A stretch of 64,000 bases of DNA, taken from the NCBI RefSeq assembly GCF_013283365.1, contig NZ_WBYM01000005.1, forward strand, positions 62,001-126,000, read 5' to 3'. The stretch is from Marinobacterium sp. xm-d-530 (GTDB lineage Bacteria > Pseudomonadota > Gammaproteobacteria > Pseudomonadales > Balneatricaceae). Under the pieces are notes generated by a model. It had not been told where the DNA came from. It ran no database searches and worked only from the letters and a program-made list of their open reading frames with translations. A program made the position numbers and the translations under genes. Shown here one piece after another: positions 1 through 9,271 of the stretch (positions are counted from its first letter, which is position 1; every line of letters begins with the position of its first letter).

Positions 1-1
1 A

Positions 2-835
2 GCCTATTTTGCTCTGCTAAACGGCGATCACTATGGCCTAGTTCCTAGGGGGTTGCGTGCAGACGATGACAAATGGCTAGCGACACCGACCTTCAGTTCA
101 AGTCGCTCAGACTCAATTGAAGGACCTCTCTACATCGGCAGAGATGTAATGATTGATCAGAACGCAACCTTGTCTCAAACGGCGGTTGAGGCAGGCTCTA
201 TGGTCGATAAAGGCGCTCAACTGAATCGAGCTATTGTATTTCCAGGTACTTATGTTGGACAGGACGTCAGTTTAACGGACTCAATTGCGATGGGCAGTTT
301 ACTGGTCGACTTGAAACACCAGAGTGTTATACAGATTGCAGATCCTGCATTAATTAGTCCGATCATACCCAGCAGCTCATTGGTTAAAACGAATACCAGC
401 GAACGATTAGTGGCATCTATGCTTATGATCTTATCAGCACCCGTCGCATTGCCACTGGCATTGATTACTCAAAAATCGGGGGTATTAAATAGAGAAGATC
501 AGCTCTCAAACCGAGGATCTCGTCTACACCCGCTCTGGTTTACCAAACTTAACTTCACATCAAATATTGGTTGGGTAAAACGCTGGCCTGAGCTTTTAGG
601 GGTGATCGATGGGGATCTAAAGCTATTTGGAAGCGAGTATGAGTCCATCGAAGATGAGCGCCCCCTAACAGAGCTTCCAATTTCCCAGGGTCTGTTTACG
701 CCTCAATCGGTGTTTAAAAATCAATCACTCGATGAGTTTGAACGACAACTTTGGGGGTTAGAGCTGGCGAACGAGAAGCTTGGTCCTTTTCGACTCTTTG
801 CAAGAGCCATCAAAGTAAGCTTAAAGAATATTTAA
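2..835 (+). CDS. Nucleotidyltransferase/sugar transferase-like protein, 5' end outside window
   Basis: The frame is open from the first base, so the N-terminus lies upstream; the TTG at 53 is probably not the start. The first ~100 visible residues have the spaced hydrophobic pattern of a left-handed beta-helix (IGRDVMIDQNATL, VFPGTYVGQDVSL), as in the C-terminal part of NDP-sugar pyrophosphorylases. Then come a hydrophobic helix (SMLMILSAPVALPLALI) and a tail containing RWPELLGVIDGDLKLFGSE. That tail resembles the LPQLxNVLxGDMSLVGPRP signature of bactoprenyl-phosphate sugar transferases, but the Pro-Arg-Pro is not kept. With ugd and manC next door, a role in exopolysaccharide synthesis is inferred. 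The exact activity cannot be set without the missing N-terminus. Confidence 0.5.
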   Translation, partial: AYFALLNGDHYGLVPRGLRADDDKWLATPTFSSSRSDSIEGPLYIGRDVMIDQNATLSQTAVEAGSMVDKGAQLNRAIVFPGTYVGQDVSLTDSIAMGSLLVDLKHQSVIQIADPALISPIIPSSSLVKTNTSERLVASMLMILSAPVALPLALITQKSGVLNREDQLSNRGSRLHPLWFTKLNFTSNIGWVKRWPELLGVIDGDLKLFGSEYESIEDERPLTELPISQGLFTPQSVFKNQSLDEFERQLWGLELANEKLGPFRLFARAIKVSLKNI

Positions 836-868
836 ATAGGGCCACTCTTTTACCGGTCCAGTAACAAC

Positions 869-906
869 AAAAAAGGTGGCGAGCTATTTAGCTGGCCACC
901 TTTTTT
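869..906. terminator. Bidirectional intrinsic terminator
   Basis: The inverted repeat AAAAAAGGTGGC / GCCACCTTTTTT encloses a 12-14 nt loop and has a T-run on both strands. It lies between two convergent genes and should end both transcripts. Confidence 0.85.
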
Positions 907-918
907 ATTAGTTAAAAA

Positions 919-2091
919 CTAACTGTCGCTATTGAATATATCGCGGGTAAAGACTTTATCAAGAACGTCTTCTAACTCTTCATCCATCCGGTTACAGACG
1001 ATCACATCCGCATCGGCTTTGAATGCATCCAAGTCTTTGTAAACGATGGAGTTGAAGAATAGATCCTCTTCAAGCACTGGCTCATAAACAACGACCACAA
1101 TGCCTTTTGCCTTCAGGCGCTTCATCACCCCCTGAATAGCAGAGGCGCGGAAGTTATCCGATCCAGACTTCATGACAAGACGGTAGAGCCCGACAATCTT
1201 TGGATTGCGCTTAAGAATAGAGTCCGCAATAAAATCTTTACGGGTGGTGTTGGACTGAACAATCGCACCGATTAAGTTACTGGGTACGTCATTGTAGTTA
1301 GCCAGTAGCTGCTTGGTATCTTTTGGCAGGCAGTAACCACCGTAACCAAAGCTTGGGTTGTTGTAGTGAGTGCCGATACGCGGGTCTAACCCTACCCCTT
1401 CTATGATCTGTCGCGTATCCAAGCCGTGTGACAGCGCGTAGGTGTCCAACTCATTGAAATAGGCCACACGCATTGCAAGGTAGGTATTGGCAAAGAGTTT
1501 GATCGCCTCAGCTTCGGTACTACCGGTGAATAGTGTGTCGATATCCTCTTTAAGAGCCCCCTCAACGAGCATTGCAGCAAACTTCTCTGCACGCTCAGAC
1601 CGCTCACCTACCACGATACGTGATGGGTATAGGTTGTCGTACAGCGCCTTACCTTCACGTAAGAACTCTGGCGAAAAGATAATATTCGGTGAATTGAACT
1701 CTTCACGCAGATTACGAGTGTATCCGACAGGTATGGTCGATTTAATGACGATCGTCGCTTCCGGGTTAATGCGAATAACATCTGAAATCACCGCTTCAAC
1801 TGAACGAGTGTTGAAGAAGTTAGTCACCGGATCGTAATCGGTGGGTGTCGCGACAATGACGTATTCAGCACCTGCATACGCCGTTTCCGGATCCGTTGTT
1901 GCAACCAGATTTAATGCTTTTTCGGCTAAATAGAGTTCAAGTTCAGTATCTTCAATAGGCGCTTTACGGTCATTGACCAGTGCTACCCTATTCTCATCAA
2001 GATCTATGGCTGTCACTTCATTATGTTGAGCCAAAAGAACGGCGTTGGACATGCCCACATAACCTAGGCCTGCAACCGCTATCTTTGTCAT
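919..2091 (-). CDS. ugd: UDP-glucose 6-dehydrogenase
   Basis: Cytoplasmic NAD-dependent oxidation of UDP-glucose to UDP-glucuronate, a precursor of acidic capsule and exopolysaccharide. The N-terminal Rossmann motif is [16 protein letters not shown], followed by an acidic NAD-binding residue in AIDLD. The active-site cysteine is in [15 protein letters not shown] near residue 260. The 390-residue length fits the short Ugd class. The ATG is preceded by AGGA at 7-nt spacing. The next gene on the same strand is manC, ~75 bp upstream, so the two may be co-transcribed as a nucleotide-sugar unit. Family assignment is firm; the polymer served is unknown. Confidence 0.93.
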   Translation of the reverse strand: MTKIAVAGLGYVGMSNAVLLAQHNEVTAIDLDENRVALVNDRKAPIEDTELELYLAEKALNLVATTDPETAYAGAEYVIVATPTDYDPVTNFFNTRSVEAVISDVIRINPEATIVIKSTIPVGYTRNLREEFNSPNIIFSPEFLREGKALYDNLYPSRIVVGERSERAEKFAAMLVEGALKEDIDTLFTGSTEAEAIKLFANTYLAMRVAYFNELDTYALSHGLDTRQIIEGVGLDPRIGTHYNNPSFGYGGYCLPKDTKQLLANYNDVPSNLIGAIVQSNTTRKDFIADSILKRNPKIVGLYRLVMKSGSDNFRASAIQGVMKRLKAKGIVVVVYEPVLEEDLFFNSIVYKDLDAFKADADVIVCNRMDEELEDVLDKVFTRDIFNSDS

Positions 2092-2165
2092 ATAAAAATC
2101 CTAATCGTTAAGTCTGTCTCTCTGCTAACAGCTAGCTAGAGTCACACACTCAAATTACAAATGCG

Positions 2166-3563
2166 TTAAGAACGGCCGTAGAGATCTTCAAAACGGACAA
2201 TATCATCTTCACCTAGGTAAGAACCTGACTGAACTTCAATCAACTCTAGTGGGATCTTGCCTGGGTTCTCTAACCAGTGAACACAGCCAACCGGGAGATA
2301 GACCGACTCATTCTCGGTTAGCATGATCTCTTCGTCATTGCGCCCGACACGAGCCGTACCCGACACAACAATCCAGTGTTCAGCACGGTGGTGGTGCATC
2401 TGAACCGAGAGTTTATTACCCGGCTTCACGGTAATGCGCTTAACTTGGTAGCGTTCGCCGTTATCAATGGAGTCGTATTTACCCCATGGACGATAGACTT
2501 CACGGTGCAGCTCATACTCACTGCGACCCTCTGCTTTTAAGCGCTCAACGATCTTTTTAACGTCTTGCACCTGATCCTTGCCTGCCACCAACACTGCGTC
2601 TTTGGTTTCAACCACAACAATGTCCTTAACCCCGACAGTCGCAACCAGTTTACTGGTCGATTTGATCAAGGAGTCTTGGGTGTTGTGGGTCATAACATCA
2701 CCACTGACGGCATTACCGTCGCCATCCTTAGGGGTAACTTCCCAAAGCGATGACCAGGCACCCACATCATTCCAACCGGCATCCATTGGCACGACTACAA
2801 CATTGTCAGCTTTCTCCATCACTGCATAGTCGATCGACTCATCCGGACAGGCTTTAAACGCCTCTTCATTAATGCGCACGAAATCTAGATCCGGAGTAAG
2901 AGTTTCTAAAGAAGCGGTACAAGCATCTAGGATATCTGGGCGGTGTTTACCCAACTCTTCGATGTAACGTGACGCTTTGAAGAGGAACATACCGCTGTTC
3001 CAGTAGTAGTCACCCGAATCTACGTAGGCTTGTGCACGTTCAAGATCTGGTTTCTCAACGAATTCCGCTACTTGATAGCCCTCAGCTTCAGCAGCGCCTC
3101 GACGAATATAGCCATAGCCGGTTTCAGGACCCGTGGCGACAATACCAAAGGTCACTAGGGCACCTGCTTCAGCAAGGGGTTTGGCTTTGTTCACTTGCTG
3201 CTGGAAAACCTCGACATTCTCAATGACATGATCCGCCGCTAACACCAGTAGCAAAGGGTCATCTTCGGAAGTCAGTGCCTGCAGTGCAGCCAATGCAATG
3301 GCCGGTGCCGTATTGCGACCGACTGGCTCCAATAGAATATCGGCCTGGGCATCCATCGCACGCATCTGCTCTGCAACGATGAAGCGGTGCTCCTCATTAC
3401 AGATCACCAACGGCTTTCCATCGCTGATACCGTCCACACGTGAAGCCGTTGTCTGCAGCATGGTTTGTTGGCCTGCCAAGGCTAGAAACTGTTTCGGATA
3501 GAGGGAGCGAGACAGTGGCCATAAACGTGAACCGGAGCCACCGGCCATAATTACAGTTTTCAT
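2166..3563 (-). CDS. manC: Mannose-1-phosphate guanylyltransferase / mannose-6-phosphate isomerase
   Basis: Bifunctional enzyme of GDP-mannose synthesis. The N-terminal nucleotidyltransferase domain opens with [14 protein letters not shown] and has the sugar-binding FVEKP motif near residue 170. The C-terminal ~110 residues are the cupin-type isomerase domain, with [10 protein letters not shown] and a metal-binding [14 protein letters not shown]. The 465-residue length is typical of ManC/AlgA/CpsB. An AAGGA box precedes the ATG. It lies between the trehalase gene and ugd on the same strand. GDP-mannose and UDP-glucuronate together point to an acidic mannose-containing exopolysaccharide, which is an inference. 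Confidence 0.93.
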   Translation of the reverse strand: MKTVIMAGGSGSRLWPLSRSLYPKQFLALAGQQTMLQTTASRVDGISDGKPLVICNEEHRFIVAEQMRAMDAQADILLEPVGRNTAPAIALAALQALTSEDDPLLLVLAADHVIENVEVFQQQVNKAKPLAEAGALVTFGIVATGPETGYGYIRRGAAEAEGYQVAEFVEKPDLERAQAYVDSGDYYWNSGMFLFKASRYIEELGKHRPDILDACTASLETLTPDLDFVRINEEAFKACPDESIDYAVMEKADNVVVVPMDAGWNDVGAWSSLWEVTPKDGDGNAVSGDVMTHNTQDSLIKSTSKLVATVGVKDIVVVETKDAVLVAGKDQVQDVKKIVERLKAEGRSEYELHREVYRPWGKYDSIDNGERYQVKRITVKPGNKLSVQMHHHRAEHWIVVSGTARVGRNDEEIMLTENESVYLPVGCVHWLENPGKIPLELIEVQSGSYLGEDDIVRFEDLYGRS

Positions 3564-3618
3564 TTAATCCATTCCTTTTATGATCTATCCAAAACACTAA
3601 GCAATGATTGTGCCAAAA

Positions 3619-5118
3619 TTAAGTCTCCATTGCGCGCTTTAGTGCCAAATAAGTCCCATTCGTCCAACCGAAACCATCTTGAACGGCATATTCACCGCCA
3701 CCGGCGATCTCACCAGGTGTGACTACATTGTACTTCTCCAACATTTTGCCCGTTTGGCTAAAGACTAGCTCTAGGGTGCTCAGCCAGCGTTTAGCGCCCT
3801 CTTCTGCCAACTCATCAAACTGGTACTGTTTTAAACCTTGGAAACAGATCCACTGCAGAGGGGCCCAGCCATTTGGGGAATCCCACTGTTCACCCGACTC
3901 AACATTGGTTGTTACCCAACCGCCCGGTTTCAAAAACTCTTCATTTAATTTAGCAACGACGCAAGCGGCTCTCTGTGGTGAAGCAATACCAGCAAATAAT
4001 GGGAAACTCATCGCCAGTGACTGATGGTCTCTCTGTTTAAACCCATCTAGGTCCAAATCGACATAACAGCCAAGGTCGTCATTAAAGAAGTAGTATTCAA
4101 TCGCATCGGCACGCTGATTAGCCAACTGTTCATAATGGCTCGACAGCTCTGGTAAACCTTTTATCGTGGCCGCTTTTGCAATGACTCGCTCTACCATGAC
4201 CAATAGCGAGTTAAGGTCCACAGGGATAATGTTTGACGTTGAGATCGAACCGAGAACATCACCGTTGAACCATCGAGATGAGAAGTCCCAACCCGACTCA
4301 GCCCCCGCTCTTAGATCTCGATAAAGGGTCTCTTCATCCCTATCAGAAGCCTTAGCAAGCGACTCATCCTCTCTGAAGCTCTCCTGACGCGGTGTGGCGG
4401 CGTCATCCCAGTAGCGGTTCAATGGCCCTTTTTCCGTCATAACAACACGACGATGGGATTCACCAACAGAGAGGTTTGCAGCGCCATCCATCCAGAAGAG
4501 AAGATGCTCACGCATCATATGGGGTAAAAACTCAGCCAGCACCGACTCATCGGTATGATTCGCCAGAAGCTCGACCATCAAAGCAAAAAAAGGCGGCTGA
4601 CTTCGTGAGGCAAAGTAGCTGCGGTTGCCGTTGGGTATAAAACCGAGTGTCTCAATAAGATGTGCAAAGTTCTCCACCATATGGCGAACAGTTTCCACGT
4701 CACCTGACTCTACTAAACCCAGTTGGGTGAAGTAGCTATCCCAGTAGTAGATCTCATTAAACCGCCCACCCGGCACGATGTAGGGATTAGGCAGCGGGAT
4801 ACAACTACTTCCCTCGACATGCTGATCAGACGGGCGCTTGAGCAGAGTCCAGAGCTGTTCGATGTGCTCATGAGGATTGATACTCCCCCGCTCTGATGCC
4901 GATGACTCAAGGGTTTCTCGCTTAAAGAAACGTGGAATAAAGTCAGCCAGCTCAAACCCCACTTCACTCTTACACTCTATGAATGCTTGGTTTATTTCAT
5001 CAGCTGAGGCCCTAGGCACTAAATCAACAAAGGTTTTAGAGTCAGGAAAAAGGCCTGAACGTTGAACGGCAAGAAAGAGTTCCGGAAACATAGCGTCCGG
5101 TGGGGTTGGCAATGACAC
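3619..5118 (-). CDS. treF: Trehalase, probably cytoplasmic
   Basis: Glycoside hydrolase family 37 enzyme splitting trehalose into two glucoses. Both trehalase signatures are present: PGGRFNEIYYWDSYF near residue 110 and QWDSPNGWAPLQW near residue 400. The glycine-rich GGGEYAVQDGFGWTNG follows near the C-terminus. There is no signal peptide, so it resembles cytoplasmic TreF rather than periplasmic TreA. The start is GTG, set by GGAGG six bases upstream. No trehalose transporter or synthesis gene is adjacent; the role is probably turnover of the osmolyte after osmotic stress. It is divergent from the GNAT-nitrilase gene. Confidence 0.9.
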   Translation of the reverse strand: MSLPTPPDAMFPELFLAVQRSGLFPDSKTFVDLVPRASADEINQAFIECKSEVGFELADFIPRFFKRETLESSASERGSINPHEHIEQLWTLLKRPSDQHVEGSSCIPLPNPYIVPGGRFNEIYYWDSYFTQLGLVESGDVETVRHMVENFAHLIETLGFIPNGNRSYFASRSQPPFFALMVELLANHTDESVLAEFLPHMMREHLLFWMDGAANLSVGESHRRVVMTEKGPLNRYWDDAATPRQESFREDESLAKASDRDEETLYRDLRAGAESGWDFSSRWFNGDVLGSISTSNIIPVDLNSLLVMVERVIAKAATIKGLPELSSHYEQLANQRADAIEYYFFNDDLGCYVDLDLDGFKQRDHQSLAMSFPLFAGIASPQRAACVVAKLNEEFLKPGGWVTTNVESGEQWDSPNGWAPLQWICFQGLKQYQFDELAEEGAKRWLSTLELVFSQTGKMLEKYNVVTPGEIAGGGEYAVQDGFGWTNGTYLALKRAMET

Positions 5119-5229
5119 AGTATCCCTCCAATAATCACAAACGCCATTGTAAATAAAACTTCGAGAAAACCCATAACAGGTCTATGCTTAAGTTATCTAA
5201 ACAGTGCTTAATTTGTTCGAGAGACCTTT

Positions 5230-6801
5230 ATGAGCTACGAAAACCCAAAAGATCTTCAACTGAAACTGCGCAACCTAACCCTGGACGATCTAGATCAACT
5301 GGTCGAATTGATGGATCGGGTCTACGACGATCTTGGGGGCAGCTGGCCAAAAGAGTCCCTAGCTCTGCTTCTAAAACAGTTTCCTGAAGGGCAAATTGTC
5401 ATTGAAGATCGCGGCACCATTGTGGCTGGCGCGCTCTCTGTTCAATGTGCTTATAACCGCTTCACTAGAGCCCACACCTACGACGATTTGATCGGTCGAC
5501 GTGAGACCTTCCAACACGACAAGAAAGGCGATGCACTCTACGGTTTGGATCTGTTTGTACACCCAGACTATCGTGAATATCGACTAGGCCGAAGGTTATA
5601 TGATGCTCGAAAAGAGATCTGTATCCAATTGAATTTACGATCAATTTTAGCGGGTGGGCGCATCATAAACTACTACAAGCACGCTGAAGAGATGACGCCT
5701 AAAGAGTACATCGAAGCGGTGCGCAAACGTGAGGCTTATGACCCCATTCTAAGTTTCCAGTTTGCTAACCACTTTGAAGTGAAACGTATTCTTCGAAACT
5801 ACCTGCCAGAGGATGAGCGATCTAAAGGATTCGCGACTCTGCTGGAGTGGATCAACATCGATTACGAACCAGAAGATGAGTCTCTGCAAGCCGAAAACTT
5901 CAGAAAACGATCCGTTCGCGTCAGCGCCATACAGTGGCAGATGCGCACCACAGAATCCTTTGAACACTGGTTAACCCAGGTTGAGTACTTTGTCGACTCT
6001 ATGGCCGACTACACGGCCGACTTCATTATGTTCCCAGAGTTCTTTAACGCCCCGCTCATGGGGCTCGGCAATCAAGAGAATCAATATGAGGCGATCAGAT
6101 TCCTAGCAGGCTATGCCGAGAGAACCATTGAAGCGATCTCTGGCTTTGCCGTCGCTTATAACATCAACATCATCTCTGGCAGCATCCCGGTACTGGAAGG
6201 TGACACTCTCTACAACAATACCTACTTATGCCGTCGTGATGGCAGCATAGAGGTGCAACCGAAGCTCCACATCACACCGCACGAGCGTCGTGACTGGGTC
6301 ATTGAGGGTGGTGACACACTGCAGGCCTTTGATACTGATGCGGGTCGTATCGGTATTCTGATCTGTTACGACGTTGAATTTCCTGAGTTGGGTCGACTGT
6401 TGCGTGATGAGGGCATCGACATTCTTTTTGTCCCTTTCTGGACAGATACAAAGAACGGATTTCTTAGAGTACAGCGATGTGCACAGGCGCGCGCTATTGA
6501 GAATGAGATCTATGTTGTCATCGGAGGCAGTGTCGGCAACCTACCGCAGGTACACAATGTCGATATCCAATATGCTCAGTCGGCTGTCTATTCGCCGTCT
6601 GATTTCGCCTTCCCGCATGATGCTATCATCGCGGAGAGTACACCTAATACTGAGATGGCACTGATAGCCGATTTAAACTTGGATTCGTTGTACGACGTCA
6701 GGGAGAAAGGGTCAGTGACCAACGGAAAGGACCGTCGAACCGACCTCTACTCTTTGGTGTTGCGGAAAAAAGCGACCGATGCGCTGAAAGAGAGTGAATA
6801 A
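5230..6801 (+). CDS. GNAT acetyltransferase / carbon-nitrogen hydrolase fusion
   Basis: Two-domain protein of 523 residues. Residues ~10-200 look like a GNAT-type N-acetyltransferase (LDLFVHPDYREYRLGRRLYDA matches the acetyl-CoA binding region). Residues ~225-500 are a nitrilase-superfamily amidohydrolase with the complete Glu-Lys-Cys triad: E in MFPEFFNAPL, K in QPKLHITPHE, C in GILICYDVEFPE. Fusions of this type are known in bacteria as predicted proteins, but the substrate is not known to me. No signal peptide, so cytoplasmic. Fusion suggests the domains act on the same small amine or amide. Family-B and A repeats follow immediately. Confidence 0.85.
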   Translation: MSYENPKDLQLKLRNLTLDDLDQLVELMDRVYDDLGGSWPKESLALLLKQFPEGQIVIEDRGTIVAGALSVQCAYNRFTRAHTYDDLIGRRETFQHDKKGDALYGLDLFVHPDYREYRLGRRLYDARKEICIQLNLRSILAGGRIINYYKHAEEMTPKEYIEAVRKREAYDPILSFQFANHFEVKRILRNYLPEDERSKGFATLLEWINIDYEPEDESLQAENFRKRSVRVSAIQWQMRTTESFEHWLTQVEYFVDSMADYTADFIMFPEFFNAPLMGLGNQENQYEAIRFLAGYAERTIEAISGFAVAYNINIISGSIPVLEGDTLYNNTYLCRRDGSIEVQPKLHITPHERRDWVIEGGDTLQAFDTDAGRIGILICYDVEFPELGRLLRDEGIDILFVPFWTDTKNGFLRVQRCAQARAIENEIYVVIGGSVGNLPQVHNVDIQYAQSAVYSPSDFAFPHDAIIAESTPNTEMALIADLNLDSLYDVREKGSVTNGKDRRTDLYSLVLRKKATDALKESE

Positions 6802-6803
6802 AC

Positions 6804-7034
6804 TTGTTGGAGCATCGCGGCCTTTTCAAGACCGCTCCAACATGCCAACCTTATTGTAGGAGCTAGCCCAAAGGGCGAAGCGACCTGTTGGAGCCTTATC
6901 GAAGATGAGGCGAACAGGTGTCAAGCTTAGCAAGAAACCTTGAAGGAGAGCATCGCGGCCTTTTCAAGACCGCTCCAACAGGAACAGCCATGTTTCGACG
7001 CAACCTGTTGGAGCCTTATCGAAGATGAGGCGAA
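6804..7034. repeat. REP-like cluster: family A and B copies, one D-like copy
   Basis: Fills the gap between convergent genes. Family A in minus orientation occurs at about 6814-6842 and 6951-6980 (hairpin of GCGGTCTT with AAGGCCGC). Family B in plus orientation occurs at about 6887-6913 and 7007-7034 (TGTTGGAGC head, hairpin GCCTTATC/GATGAGGC). A D-like unit (TGTAGGAGC, then AGCCCAAAGGGCGAAGCGA) is at 6856-6884. The A and B copies are paired in inverted orientation. Confidence 0.85.
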
Positions 7035-7039
7035 TTAGC

Positions 7040-7384
7040 CTACTTAGCCGTCAACACACCTTCAGGTAACTGAACGCCAGCCCAACCCGAATTCATGAAA
7101 TTACGAATATTGCCGTGATCGGTTCCTTCAGGATTACCCAACACATCATCGCGGTAGTAAGTACCAAAACAGGCCAGCGTCTCTGATTCAGAAAGATTAT
7201 TCAGCTTAGCAAAGCTCAAAATCTTAGCCGAGCCCTGGTTTTGCTCTGCTGAGTTTTCTAGATCACCGTTTACAAAAGCAGAAGGTTTATGGTCAAACGA
7301 TGCATCAATAACCGCCATCACCTCAGCGAACTCTACGCTCTCAGGTGCCTGTTTAATCTGTTCCAATAATTCATTCATGTTCAT
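7040..7384 (-). CDS. HopJ type III effector family protein
   Basis: A 114-residue soluble protein that matches the HopJ family in my recognition: SAFVNGDLENSAEQNQGSAK, LACFGTYYRDDVLG and DHGNIRNFMNSGW are its conserved blocks. Despite the name, members are widespread in free-living gammaproteobacteria without type III secretion, and their function is not established. No secretion genes are nearby. It lies 11 bp downstream of the ThiK-like gene on the same strand and may be co-transcribed with it. Effector activity should not be inferred. Confidence 0.75.
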   Translation of the reverse strand: MNMNELLEQIKQAPESVEFAEVMAVIDASFDHKPSAFVNGDLENSAEQNQGSAKILSFAKLNNLSESETLACFGTYYRDDVLGNPEGTDHGNIRNFMNSGWAGVQLPEGVLTAK

Positions 7385-7395
7385 TCTAATTACCC

Positions 7396-8190
7396 TTAAC
7401 CTGTAACCTGTGATTTATAATGTGACCAGAGCATCTCAAGCTGATCGACCACCTGAATTGATTGGGCCAGCCAGTGCGTTAACGCCTGCTCGTCAAAAGC
7501 GTTCAACAGAGGCAACTGCATCAACTCACTTGCGGTAAAGCCTAGATCTCGAATTAACACCGCGTAATCCAACCATGCGATTCCAACGCCTGCGTACTCC
7601 CAATCAATAATGGTGGCGTCGCCATTCTGCCAGCAAATATTACCCGGGTGAAGATCATGGTGAACTAACACCCTAGGCATGTTAGGAAGGGAGAGTAGTT
7701 GCTGCTCAGCCTCATCAGTTAACTGTTGATGTCCTGAATCACGCAACTCGTCTCGATACTGCTGAAATAGCGCAGCATAATCTAACATGGGCAGTTCAGT
7801 AAGGCTCTGCATCTCAGCAAAAGCATTCAATAGAACCGTTTTTTGAGCCGATGAGAGCACGCCTGAGCACTCTCCTGCGTGATGCATAATCAACACACCC
7901 TGCTGAGGCTCGTTGATCATTAACTTAGGGGACCATTGAAAATGAGCGATGGCATCAAGAATGTTTCGCTCACGAAACGGGTCCACCCCTGGGAGGGTCT
8001 CTTTGTCAGGTTCTGCCCTAACAACAAACCGCTCCCCTTTTTCCTCAAGTAGATACATCCTATGACGCGTAGCAGACGTATCAAGAGGTGCTATCTGACT
8101 GTTCAAAGGAATTTTGTCTGAAATTAATTGCGACAAACTTCCCGAAACCGCCCTAGATGCAATGACAGCCTCTAGCTCACTTAGTATCAT
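7396..8190 (-). CDS. Choline/thiamine kinase-like phosphotransferase
   Basis: A 264-residue member of the aminoglycoside/choline phosphotransferase fold. The catalytic loop is VLVHHDLHPGNICW (HxDxxxxN) near residue 175, followed by the metal-binding IIDWEYAGVG. It is divergent from thiB with a ~55-bp gap. That neighbourhood makes thiamine the most likely substrate: a ThiK-type kinase would trap imported thiamine as thiamine monophosphate. The sequence alone would equally allow a choline or aminoglycoside kinase, so thiamine is an inference from context. Start is the ATG with an upstream AGG. Confidence 0.65.
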   Translation of the reverse strand: MILSELEAVIASRAVSGSLSQLISDKIPLNSQIAPLDTSATRHRMYLLEEKGERFVVRAEPDKETLPGVDPFRERNILDAIAHFQWSPKLMINEPQQGVLIMHHAGECSGVLSSAQKTVLLNAFAEMQSLTELPMLDYAALFQQYRDELRDSGHQQLTDEAEQQLLSLPNMPRVLVHHDLHPGNICWQNGDATIIDWEYAGVGIAWLDYAVLIRDLGFTASELMQLPLLNAFDEQALTHWLAQSIQVVDQLEMLWSHYKSQVTG

Positions 8191-8246
8191 TCAACGCCTA
8201 ACTTAATAATGGATGTTTAAGTTTTTTAAATTACAGGAGTTTCTTG

Positions 8247-9248
8247 ATGGATTCAGCAACCACACTCAAATTATCTGTTGCCGGTGCAATGTTAACTGCT
8301 TCTTTTGCGGCAGTCGCTTCCGATAAGCCCGAACTTAACGTGTACACCTACGACAGCTTCGTCTCTGAGTGGGGTCCAGGCCCTCAGCTCAAAACAGCCT
8401 TTGAAGCACAATGTGGTTGTACTCTTAATTTCGTCGCAGCAGAGGATGGTGTCAGCATTCTGAATCGCGCACGTGTCGAGAAATCCAACACCCAAGCCGA
8501 TGTACTGCTTGGCCTTGATAACGGTTTGATGACAGAAGCTACGCAACTGGGTCTGGTTCAATCTCACAGCGTCGACACCTCAAAGATCACCAGCGACTTA
8601 AACTGGAACAATAATCAGTTTGTACCCTTTGACTACGGCTATTTTGCATTCATTTATGACGCGCAAAAGATCCAAGCGCCAGCAACAAGCTTTGCTGAAC
8701 TCTTAGCTTCCGACGCCTCAGTTATCTACCAAGACCCACGTACGTCAACGCCAGGCCAGGGGTTAATGACCTGGGTTAATAAAGCGTACGGTGAGGAAGC
8801 GGCGACTGCATGGGCAGATCTAGCTAAGCAGACCGTTACCGTCACCAAAGGTTGGTGGGAAGCTTACAGTTTGTTCCTAGAGGGCGGTTCTGACTACGTT
8901 TTGAGTTACACCACATCGCCTGCATACCACGTTGTTGCTGAAGGTAAGAATCAGTACAAAGCCGCAGAGTTTACAGACGGACACGTAGCACAAGTTGAAG
9001 TGGCCGCGATCAGCGCATACAGCGATCAAACTGAGTTAGCGAACCAGTTCCTTGAGTTTCTAATCTCAAACGAAGCGCAGCAGATCCTACCAGTGACCAA
9101 CTGGATGCTACCGGTTATTGATAATGTAGAGCTACCAGAAGCGTTTGAGCAGTTGGTAACCCCACAGCAGATCAAACTTGGCAGTGACGAATTGGCCGAA
9201 AACCGTGCTCGCTGGATTCGTGAGTGGCGTACCGCTGTTTCACAATAA
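8247..9248 (+). CDS. thiB: Thiamine ABC transporter, periplasmic binding protein
   Basis: Binds thiamine and its phosphates in the periplasm and delivers them to ThiPQ. The start is the ATG with AGGAG seven bases upstream; a TTG directly before it is in frame but less likely. A signal peptide ends near ASFAAVASD. The mature protein opens with LNVYTYDSFVSEWGPGP and then EDGVSILNRARVE and ADVLLGLDNG, all closely matching E. coli ThiB. The 333-residue length is normal. It is first in a thiBPQ operon. No TPP riboswitch fits in the short leader. Confidence 0.93.
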   Translation: MDSATTLKLSVAGAMLTASFAAVASDKPELNVYTYDSFVSEWGPGPQLKTAFEAQCGCTLNFVAAEDGVSILNRARVEKSNTQADVLLGLDNGLMTEATQLGLVQSHSVDTSKITSDLNWNNNQFVPFDYGYFAFIYDAQKIQAPATSFAELLASDASVIYQDPRTSTPGQGLMTWVNKAYGEEAATAWADLAKQTVTVTKGWWEAYSLFLEGGSDYVLSYTTSPAYHVVAEGKNQYKAAEFTDGHVAQVEVAAISAYSDQTELANQFLEFLISNEAQQILPVTNWMLPVIDNVELPEAFEQLVTPQQIKLGSDELAENRARWIREWRTAVSQ

Positions 9249-9271
9249 AGCGATCGCGTGAACCAATCCTG

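Noticed and set aside
7040-7384. Type III secretion effector implying a pathogen
   Set aside because: HopJ-family proteins are widespread in non-pathogens and no secretion genes are present.
8191-8246. TPP riboswitch before thiB
   Set aside because: The leader is too short and no CUGAGA-type core is visible on the coding strand.
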